NCBI GenBank assembly: GCA_900553065.1
Contig: USBZ01000031.1
Coordinates: 1 to 20,701, forward strand
Direction: 5' to 3'
DNA: 20,701 bases
Source: an uncultured Desulfovibrio sp.
Lineage (GTDB): Bacteria > Desulfobacterota > Desulfovibrionia > Desulfovibrionales > Desulfovibrionaceae
Shown here: in pieces, positions 15,351 through 20,701 of the stretch
Numbering within the stretch: the stretch's first letter is position 1
Layout of the letters: every line of letters starts with the position of its first letter
Notes under the pieces: generated by a model
Told to the model about the DNA's origin: nothing
The model's database searches: none
Seen by the model: the letters and a program-made list of their open reading frames with translations, nothing else
Position numbers and translations under genes: made by a program

Positions 15351-15412
15351 GACGGTCTCCTTTTTTTGACGGAACGTTTCTCTCCCTGTCGGAGAGTGGA
15401 TGGAAAACGTCA

Positions 15413-15428
15413 TGCAAAAATCGTACCA
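15413..15428 (-). promoter_or_regulatory. Sigma-54 (-24/-12) promoter of paralog 2
   Basis: The minus strand reads TGGTACGATTTTTGCA. GG and GC are ten bases apart, with TGGTACG and TTGCA close to the RpoN consensus. It lies in the 103-base gap after the activator gene, 62 bases before the start codon. I found no GGACAA-type palindrome immediately upstream, so the activator may act from the sites near 14300-14409. Confidence 0.8.
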
Positions 15429-15453
15429 GAGAGGCATGACGTCCCGGCGGGCG

Positions 15454-16995
15454 TCACTTGCCGCCGAGCAGGCCGAGCTTTCTGAGGCGGAAGCGCAGGG
15501 TGCTGGGGTGGAGTCCGAGCACGGCGGCGGCGCCGTTCGGTCCCTTGATCTTCCAGTTGCAGGATTCCATCACGTTTCGGTAATGCTCGGCCATGACGTC
15601 GGACGAGCGCATGGAGCGCTGCGTCCGTGCCGGTTCCGCTTTTCCGAGCGCTGCGTGACGCTGCGTGGTGGGGCCTGCGGCAAAGTCGCAGGAGAGGCGC
15701 ATGTGGTCGTGATCGGGCGAAATGGCCATGGCTTCCATGAGCACGTTCTGCAGTTCTCGTATGTTGCCCGGCCAGGAATGGGCATGGAGTTTTTCCATTT
15801 CTCCGTCGGCCAGGTGCATGGAGGGAATCTTGAAGTCCCGGCAGAGCTTTTCGAGCAGGTGATGCACGATGACGGGCAGATCGTCCAGCCTCTCGCGCAG
15901 GGGCGGCAGTGCGATGTGCGCGCCGTTGAGGCGGAAGTAGAGATCGGCGCGGAATTTGCCCTCTTCTATCATGGCGGGCAGATCCTGGTTGGTGGCCGCT
16001 ACGATGCGCGTGTTGATGCGGATGGGGCGCGAGGCTCCCACGGGCACGATTTCCTGCTCCTGCAGCACGCGCAGCAGGCGGGCCTGCATGTCCATGGGCA
16101 GCTCGCCGACTTCGTCCAGAAAAAGCGTGCCGCCGTCGGCCCGTTCAAAGTAGCCCTTGTGATCACGCATGGCGCCCGTGAAGGAACCTTTGCGGTGGCC
16201 GAACAGTTCGCTGTCGATGAGGGCGGAAGGAATGGCGCCGCAGTTGAGCGCAATGAAAGGCCCGTCGTGCCGGGGAGACTGTTCGTGTATCATGCGGGCG
16301 ATGAGTTCCTTGCCGCTGCCGGTTTCGCCGGTGACAAGAACGGGAATGTCGTGCATGGCCACAAGGCCCGTGCGTTCGATCACCTGCTGCAATCCGAGCT
16401 GATCCTGAAGGATGTCGCGGGCCTGACTGGTGTGGAGACTTCTTTTGAGGCGCTGATTCTCCCGCTGGGCGTCCTTGAGATTGTTTTCCAGTTCCTGGCA
16501 TTTCTGATAATTGCTTACGGCAATGCACAGTACGGGGCGCAGGGCGTCGAGCAGCTTGAGCTCCTCGGGCGAGAACGGGCCGGAGAAACGGCATTCGCCG
16601 ATGGGGCGGGATTTGTCCCACAGCACGATGTCGTACCAGGGCAGCGGCATGGGCGGATGAACGTTCGTGCTGCACGTGCGGCAGAAGATGACGAGCGGGT
16701 GATGCGGATCCCGGATGAGTTCTCCGCCGTGATTCTTCAGTGATATCATCTCATCGAGACGAGCCTTGCTGAGCAGCGGACCGTAGTAGGTGGACGTGCC
16801 CGTCAGGGAAGCCCGCAGGTGCAGATTGTTGGCTGATCCCTGTTCCTGCATGAAATAGGTGGCAAGCCTGATCTCCTGACACGGCATGACGGTGGAGAGA
16901 TAGGAGAGAAGCTGGCCGAGGCCTTCCTGAAGATTGAGGGTCTTCAGCAGATGTTCCGTAGCCTGCTCAAAAAATTCCGCTTTATGTATGCTCAT
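15454..16995 (-). CDS. Sigma-54-dependent transcriptional activator (bacterial enhancer-binding protein)
   Basis: An AAA+ activator of RpoN polymerase, 513 residues. Residues 1-170 look like a GAF-type sensor domain with a CxxC pair (IFCRTCST, C105 and C108). A coiled linker (about 165-190) follows. The AAA+ domain has Walker A GETGSGKE (223-230), the sigma-54 contact loop as GSFTGA (270-275, usually GAFTGA), Walker B GGTLFLDE (288-295) and arginine finger FRADLYFR (348-355). The C-terminal Fis-type helix-turn-helix is AAAVLGLHPSTLRFRLRKLGL (about 489-509). No receiver domain is present, so it likely senses a ligand directly rather than through a kinase. It is immediately upstream of two sigma-54 promoters and is their obvious activator. 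Only a weak AGGT ribosome binding site precedes the ATG. Confidence 0.95.
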   Translation of the reverse strand: MSIHKAEFFEQATEHLLKTLNLQEGLGQLLSYLSTVMPCQEIRLATYFMQEQGSANNLHLRASLTGTSTYYGPLLSKARLDEMISLKNHGGELIRDPHHPLVIFCRTCSTNVHPPMPLPWYDIVLWDKSRPIGECRFSGPFSPEELKLLDALRPVLCIAVSNYQKCQELENNLKDAQRENQRLKRSLHTSQARDILQDQLGLQQVIERTGLVAMHDIPVLVTGETGSGKELIARMIHEQSPRHDGPFIALNCGAIPSALIDSELFGHRKGSFTGAMRDHKGYFERADGGTLFLDEVGELPMDMQARLLRVLQEQEIVPVGASRPIRINTRIVAATNQDLPAMIEEGKFRADLYFRLNGAHIALPPLRERLDDLPVIVHHLLEKLCRDFKIPSMHLADGEMEKLHAHSWPGNIRELQNVLMEAMAISPDHDHMRLSCDFAAGPTTQRHAALGKAEPARTQRSMRSSDVMAEHYRNVMESCNWKIKGPNGAAAVLGLHPSTLRFRLRKLGLLGGK

Positions 16996-17374
16996 GGCTG
17001 ACCTGTATCTGACGCTGATGAATGAAGGCGCAAAAGATTTTCCGGAAACGTAACGGAATTATGATAACAAAGAACGGGGGTCGGGGCAAAGTCGGGGAAC
17101 ATATGCTTTCCGGAGGGAAACAGAAGGGCATTCTCCGTACGACGTCGGGCTGTCGGCTTTCATGCGTGTTGCTGCCGAGGGCGAAACGATCGGTCGCCGT
17201 AAGGATAGACGCTTTTGGAAAAGACGTATGGGCAGCGGCGCCATTGACGGAGAGCTGCAGGAAATGAAGGTCTCGCCCGACGGTGTGCGGATGCCGGAAG
17301 ATACGGCATCCGGCGCGTATGATACGTTTTTTCCGCGCCGAAAGCGGAAGTCGGCGGCGGGGGTTGAGTCGCCG
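16996..17374. other. Spacer between activator and HxlR genes, with nested hairpins
   Basis: No supported gene. Two stems are stacked near the HxlR 3' end: GGATGCCG/CGGCATCC (17289-17296 with 17304-17311) and CGGCGCG/CGCGCCG (17311-17317 with 17334-17340). The first is the likely 3' structure of the HxlR transcript, but there is no T run on the minus strand. On the plus strand TTTTTT lies between the second pair of arms. Confidence 0.5.
17061..17089 (-). promoter_or_regulatory. Candidate sigma-70 promoter of the sigma-54 activator gene
   Basis: On the minus strand TTGCCC (17084-17089) and TATCAT (17061-17066) are 17 bases apart. Transcription would start about 59 bases before the activator's start codon. 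Confidence 0.45.
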
Positions 17375-17758
17375 TCAGTTTCCGGTACATTGCGGATCGG
17401 TCAGCACGAAGCGTTCATCGAGGTGTTCCTCTCCCCACTCGCACATCAGTTCCAGAATGGTGCTCAGTGAGCGTCCTTTCTCCGTGATGGAATACTCCAC
17501 CTTCGGCGGCACTTCGGCATAAACGGTGCGGAGAATCAGTCCGTCGCCTTCCAGTTCGCGCAGCTGATTCGTCAGAGTTCTCTGCGATACTCCGGAAAGA
17601 TCACGCATAAGTTCGCCGAAACGCCTTGTCCCTTTGCGTATGAGGCTGTCGAGTATCAGCGGCTTGTACTTTCCGCCGATCATCTTCAGGGTGACTTCCA
17701 TCTCACAGGTCACTTGAATCTTTTCCAGAACGACCCCCTTCAGTGAACTTTTTTTCAC
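17375..17758 (-). CDS. HxlR-family transcriptional regulator
   Basis: A small winged-helix regulator, up to 127 residues. The family core is unmistakable: MIGGKYKPLILDSLIRKGTR, then RFGELMRDLSGVSQRTLTNQ, LRELEGDGLILRTVY, EVPPKVEYSITEKGRSL and the C-terminal WGEEHL. The cysteine before the first core helix (TCEMEVTL), which acts as a redox or electrophile sensor in studied relatives such as YodB and HypR, is present. The start is uncertain. The outermost codon is a GTG at 17756-17758 with no ribosome binding site, inside an AGTGAA-N6-TTCACT inverted repeat. A GTG 15 codons further in, preceded by GGAAAAG, is a good alternative. It is divergent from a short-chain dehydrogenase, its likely target. 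Confidence 0.9.
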   Translation of the reverse strand: MKKSSLKGVVLEKIQVTCEMEVTLKMIGGKYKPLILDSLIRKGTRRFGELMRDLSGVSQRTLTNQLRELEGDGLILRTVYAEVPPKVEYSITEKGRSLSTILELMCEWGEEHLDERFVLTDPQCTGN

Positions 17759-17759
17759 T
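17742..17759. promoter_or_regulatory. Inverted repeat over the HxlR start, possible operator
   Basis: The minus strand reads AGTGAA-AAAAAG-TTCACT, perfect six-base arms with a six-base spacer, overlapping the outermost GTG codon. HxlR proteins bind short palindromes as dimers. Autoregulation here is inference. Confidence 0.4.
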
Positions 17760-18000
17760 TTATGAATTATTTGTGCGTACTTGTCTGTTTTTATGCATGA
17801 CGCTATGACAGGAGTATAGCCGCTTCATTCTGCTTCGTAAATATCATGAAGCTTATGATGCAATGTTATTAATGGTTATTAACGAAATTATTTTTTATAG
17901 AATATGTCTTTTATGGCAATATTGTTATTCATGAAAGGAAAAGTCGTCCTTTTTATGGAGTGTATGAGCGGCGGGAACACTTTTTTCATGGAGAAATAGT
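17760..18000. promoter_or_regulatory. AT-rich divergent promoter region of the HxlR and dehydrogenase genes
   Basis: This spacer is strongly AT-rich. It contains the direct repeat GTTATTAA at 17865-17872 and 17875-17882 (ten-base period) and ATCAT-N7-ATGAT at 17843-17859. Both could be regulator sites. A GGAGAA ribosome binding site for the dehydrogenase lies at 17990-17995. No promoter pair is convincing enough to place exactly. Confidence 0.45.
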
Positions 18001-18720
18001 ATGAAAAAACTGGTTGTGGTTACCGGCGCAAGTTCCGGCATCGGCAGAGAAATGGCAAAGCGCTTTTCCGAAGAAGGGCATCCTCTGCTTCTGCTTGCCC
18101 GGCGGCTGGAGCCTATGGAGGAACTTCATCTTCCTCACTGCCTTTGCCGCAGCGTGGACGTCACCCGGCCTGAAGATGTGAAAAAGGCCGTGGCCGAAGC
18201 CGAAGCCATGTACGGGAAAACCGATCTGCTGATCAATGCGGCAGGCATCATGCTGCTGGGACATCCCGAAACGCAGTCTTTTGAGGAATGGGATCGCATG
18301 ATTGACGTGAACGTCAAGGGCGTTCTTGCCGGTATGAACGCCGTGCTCAAGGACATGATCGCCCGTCGCGAGGGAACCGTCATCAATATCAGTTCCATTG
18401 CGGGCAGAAAGACCTTCGACAATCATGCCGTGTACTGCGGAACCAAGTATGCCGTCCACGCCATGACCGAAGCTGTCCGCCGGGAGGTTTCCGGCAGCAG
18501 AGTACGCCTTATCGTGATTGCGCCCGGCGTTGTGGACACGCCTCTTCTTTCCCATACGTCCGACGAACAGATCAAGGCGGACTACAACGAATGGAAAAAG
18601 AGCATTCATGGAGGTCTTGAGGCCGGCGATGTGGCGGACTGCGCTCTTTTTGCCTACCGCATGCCGCAGAGCGTGTGCGTGAGGGAAATGGTGATAGCCG
18701 CCACCCTTCAGGCTGATTGA
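18001..18720 (+). CDS. Short-chain dehydrogenase/reductase (classical SDR)
   Basis: A cytosolic NAD(P)-dependent oxidoreductase of 239 residues, acting on an alcohol, aldehyde or ketone that the sequence does not identify. The Rossmann fold shows TGASSGIG (8-15), LLARR (31-35, basic residues suggesting NADP preference), NAAG (79-82), catalytic Ser in NISSIAG (near 132), and Tyr145 and Lys149 in YCGTKYA. APGVVDTPL follows as expected. Length is typical, and this core most resembles YdfG/SDR-family serine or hydroxyacid dehydrogenases, without a firm match. The GGAGAA ribosome binding site is well placed. It is divergent from the HxlR gene, a pairing often seen with electrophile- or quinone-responsive reductases. 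Confidence 0.93.
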   Translation: MKKLVVVTGASSGIGREMAKRFSEEGHPLLLLARRLEPMEELHLPHCLCRSVDVTRPEDVKKAVAEAEAMYGKTDLLINAAGIMLLGHPETQSFEEWDRMIDVNVKGVLAGMNAVLKDMIARREGTVINISSIAGRKTFDNHAVYCGTKYAVHAMTEAVRREVSGSRVRLIVIAPGVVDTPLLSHTSDEQIKADYNEWKKSIHGGLEAGDVADCALFAYRMPQSVCVREMVIAATLQAD

Positions 18721-18817
18721 GTGCATCCGGCCGCGGGGCGTTTTTTCGGAAACAGGCCCTGACCTGTCCGCTGATTTTCATCCGCTGCCATCAGGGGGAC
18801 ATGCCGACAGCGGCTTA

Positions 18818-18866
18818 TGCAGATCCGCGCCGAAGCGCGGCTGACGGCGTTCGGCGTGGATCTGCA
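18818..18866. repeat. Long 17-pair hairpin
   Basis: TGCAGATCCGCGCCGAA (18818-18834) pairs with TTCGGCGTGGATCTGCA (18850-18866) over all 17 positions, with a single G-T wobble and a 15-base loop. On the plus strand it is followed by an interrupted T-rich tract (ACGTTTTCGTCTGTTTTT). It may be the dehydrogenase terminator or part of a small structured RNA. Confidence 0.7.
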
Positions 18867-18900
18867 ACGTTTTCGTCTGTTTTTCCCAGCTGTTGACGGT

Positions 18901-18939
18901 AAAGAGCCGCCGGGCATATCCTGTCCGCGGCTCTTTTTT
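18901..18939 (+). terminator. Intrinsic terminator upstream of the nucleotidase gene
   Basis: AAAGAGCCGC (18901-18910) and GCGGCTCTTT (18927-18936) form a ten-pair stem followed by TTT. It lies 60 bases before the nucleotidase start, so either it ends upstream transcription or it is an attenuator in the nucleotidase leader. Confidence 0.8.
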
Positions 18940-18999
18940 CTGCTGTACGGTTGAGGCGGTCGCACGGAAAAAGAGGTGAATCAGCAACAAGGAAACATC

Positions 19000-20613
19000 A
19001 TGAAAGCAATACGGAAAACAGGAGCGCTGGTGCTGGCGCTTCTTCTGGCGGGCAGCCTGCCGGCCTGCGCCTCGAAAAACACCCCGCAGCAGAACGGGGG
19101 ACTTGAGCTGGTGCTTCTGCACACCAACGACACGCACGCCTTTCTTGCCGGCATGGACAAGTACGGCAATGCCAGCCTCGACGGCGTAGGCAGCCGCGGC
19201 GGACTGGGCCGCGTGTCTGCAGCCGTGAAGGCGGCCCGCGAAGGCCGGGACAACGTGATCGCGCTGGATGCGGGGGATCAGTTTCAGGGGACGCTGTTCT
19301 ACAGCGTGAACAAGTGGCCCATGATTGCGGATGCGGATCGCGCGGTGGCGTGGGACGCCATGACCCTGGGCAATCATGAATTCGACGAAGGCTGCGAAGA
19401 ACTGGCCCGTTTCATGGAAGCAACGCCTGTTCCTGTGCTGGCGGCCAACCTTGCGCCAGAAGAGGGCTGCCCCCTGCGCGGGGCGCGCTCCTCATCGTAT
19501 GTCATCAAGAATGTGCGCGGCGAGAAGGTGGGCATTGTGGGGCTTGCCAACGACAAGGTGTCCACGCTGGCCGCGGCCTGTCCGCATACCGCCTTTCTGC
19601 CTGCGGAGGAAACGCTGCGGCGTGAGGTGAAGGCGCTGGAGGCGGAAGGCGTCCGGCATATCGTGGCGGTAACGCATCTCGGTCTTCCCGAAGATCGGGA
19701 ACTGGCGCGCAGCGTAAGCGGCGTGGACGTGATTGTGGGCGGTCATAGCCACAATTACCTCGGGCCGGAACCTTCCGACGGTCCGTACCCCATCGTGGAG
19801 CATTCGCCGGACGGCTCTCCCGTGCTGGTGGTCACGGCCGGGCGCGGCGCGAAATACCTGGGCGAGCTGACGGTGCAGTTCGATGAAAACGGCGTGCCTG
19901 CCCTCTGGAGCGGTTCCGCCGTGGAGCTGACCACGGATATGCCCGTGGATCCCGCCGTGCAGACGCTCATTGACCGCTATGTCGCCACGCTGGAAAGCCT
20001 GCGCTCCGAAGTTGTGGGCAGCCATGCCCTTTCTCTGCCCGACGGCATGGACCTGTGCCGTGAAAACGACTGCCTCGGCGGCATGGTCACTACCGATGCC
20101 ATGCTGGACTACGCCCGGCCCTTCGGAGCCGTGGCCGCCCTGTGCAACGGCGGCGCCCTGCGTGCGGCCCTTCCTCAGGGAACCATCACGCGGGGCGACG
20201 TGCTCGCCGTGCACCCCTTCGGCAACGCGCTTTTCGTGCGCGAATACAGCGGCCGGGATATCCTGACGGCGCTGGAACACGGCGTGTCCGGTGAAGGAGC
20301 CGTGGGCCCGCAGCTTCTTCAGACGGCAGGCCTGCGCTACGAGGTGGACGCCTCCCTCCCGGCGGGAAGCCGAGTCCTGAAGGCCGAAATCGTGGATGAC
20401 AAAGGAAACGCCCAGCCTCTCGACCCCGAGGCCCGCTACAGAATCACCCTTGCCGACTTCCTCGCCGACGGCGGCGACGGCTACGCTTCCCTCAAGAACG
20501 GAACCCCCGTGAGCGCCCCCGATCCCCTCGTCGTCGACGTCGTTACCGACTACATCAAAACTCACTCCCCCCTTCCGGCCCCCAGCCCGAACCGCATCGT
20601 TCGCGTGAAGTAG
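19000..20613 (+). CDS. 5'-nucleotidase/UshA-family metallophosphoesterase lipoprotein
   Basis: An envelope enzyme that probably dephosphorylates extracellular nucleotides so that nucleosides and phosphate can be salvaged. I choose the ATG at 19000-19002, preceded by AAGGA at eight bases, over a GTG eight codons earlier; 537 residues result. The signal peptide ends LPAC, a usable but non-ideal lipobox (Pro at -2). The metallophosphoesterase domain has LLHTNDTHA, DAGDQFQG, LGNHEFDEG, THLG and GGHSHN, covering all metal-ligand motifs. The C-terminal nucleotide-binding domain has CNGGALRAALPQGTITRGDV, HPFGN and FLADGGDGY. A terminator sits upstream and a large hairpin downstream, so it appears to be monocistronic. 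Exact substrate (AMP, UDP-sugar or cyclic nucleotide) is undetermined. Confidence 0.94.
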   Translation: MKAIRKTGALVLALLLAGSLPACASKNTPQQNGGLELVLLHTNDTHAFLAGMDKYGNASLDGVGSRGGLGRVSAAVKAAREGRDNVIALDAGDQFQGTLFYSVNKWPMIADADRAVAWDAMTLGNHEFDEGCEELARFMEATPVPVLAANLAPEEGCPLRGARSSSYVIKNVRGEKVGIVGLANDKVSTLAAACPHTAFLPAEETLRREVKALEAEGVRHIVAVTHLGLPEDRELARSVSGVDVIVGGHSHNYLGPEPSDGPYPIVEHSPDGSPVLVVTAGRGAKYLGELTVQFDENGVPALWSGSAVELTTDMPVDPAVQTLIDRYVATLESLRSEVVGSHALSLPDGMDLCRENDCLGGMVTTDAMLDYARPFGAVAALCNGGALRAALPQGTITRGDVLAVHPFGNALFVREYSGRDILTALEHGVSGEGAVGPQLLQTAGLRYEVDASLPAGSRVLKAEIVDDKGNAQPLDPEARYRITLADFLADGGDGYASLKNGTPVSAPDPLVVDVVTDYIKTHSPLPAPSPNRIVRVK

Positions 20614-20646
20614 AAGGAGGAGAGAGGGAGAATGGGGGAGCGTGAT

Positions 20647-20697
20647 GCGGGGGAAGGAGGAAACCCTTTTGAAAAAGGGCTTTCCTCCTTCCCCCGC
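20647..20697 (+). terminator. Long hairpin after the nucleotidase gene, terminator-like repeat
   Basis: GCGGGGGAAGGAGGAA (from 20647) pairs with TTCCTCCTTCCCCCGC (ending 20697). An inner CCCTTT/AAAGGG stem caps it with a TGAA loop. It lies about 30 bases after the stop codon. The window ends too soon to see a T run, so termination is probable but not proven. Confidence 0.6.
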
Positions 20698-20701
20698 ACC
20701 C

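Larger units (their letters stand above)
18721..18999. other. Structured spacer before the nucleotidase gene
   Basis: No gene seen. It holds a 17-pair hairpin (18818-18866) and a separate terminator (18901-18939). A possible weak T-run, CGTTTTTTCGG at 18739-18749, follows the dehydrogenase gene. Confidence 0.5.

Noticed and set aside
15438..15455. GACG/CGTC imperfect hairpin at the end of the activator gene as a terminator
   Set aside because: The stem is short and bulged, with no T run on the minus strand, and it overlaps the stop codon.
18976..18999. GTG start eight codons upstream of the nucleotidase ATG
   Set aside because: The ATG at 19000 has a better placed AAGGA and gives a cleaner signal peptide.
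1..20701. CRISPR arrays, insertion sequences, attachment sites, rRNA genes
   Set aside because: I saw no regularly spaced direct repeats, transposase motifs, terminal inverted repeats bounding an element, or rRNA signatures. The SRP RNA and one tRNA are the only RNA genes recognised.

Overview
The window looks like a chromosomal segment of a Gram-negative, fairly GC-rich bacterium. Three lipoprotein signal peptides feed a complete RND tripartite pump, and there is a sigma-54 activator with matching -24/-12 promoters. A small orphan phage CII-like regulator and G-rich, homopolymer-rich spacers are also present. Together these suggest a Desulfovibrionaceae-like deltaproteobacterium (Desulfovibrio, Bilophila or Mailhella type). 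That placement is inference from gene content; no rRNA is present to settle it.

Layout. (1) 1-68: a rho-independent terminator, probably ending a gene to the left. (2) 380-6246, minus strand: an RND efflux operon in the order outer-membrane channel, periplasmic adaptor, inner-membrane pump, ending in a terminator. It is divergent from a LysR-type regulator (6493-7401, plus), with a perfect TTCTTG-N11-CAAGAA box in the shared promoter region. (3) 7470-9740: a gene-poor stretch with a secreted NlpC/P60 lipoprotein (minus) and a small CII-like DNA-binding protein (plus), separated by an AT-rich spacer. (4) 9731-10410: the SRP 4.5S-type RNA (minus) with a near-consensus sigma-70 promoter and terminator, and tRNA-Leu(GAG) (plus). 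(5) 10636-17089, minus strand: the most interesting part. A sigma-54 enhancer-binding protein is followed by an amidohydrolase-fold protein with its own sigma-54 promoter. Next come a spacer full of GGGACAA/TTGTCCC sites and a second sigma-54 promoter. That promoter drives a second amidohydrolase-fold protein, an SLC13-like membrane transporter and an FMN-dependent NPD/FabK-like oxidoreductase. (6) 17375-18720: an HxlR regulator divergent from a short-chain dehydrogenase. (7) 18818-20697: structured spacer, then a 5'-nucleotidase/UshA-family lipoprotein and a long terminal hairpin.

How it fits together. Region 5 reads as an inducible uptake-and-conversion pathway for an unknown, probably anionic, small molecule. 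The regulator would sense the compound, the SLC13-like carrier would import it, and the amidohydrolase-fold proteins plus the flavoenzyme would convert it. Both amidohydrolase-fold proteins have lost the residues that normally bind the catalytic metal: HxH is replaced by RCR, and the GSD motif by GSA. The carrier also lacks the usual SNT motifs. Substrate and chemistry are therefore probably not those of the characterised families.

All calls come from reading the sequence by eye; no database search was run.
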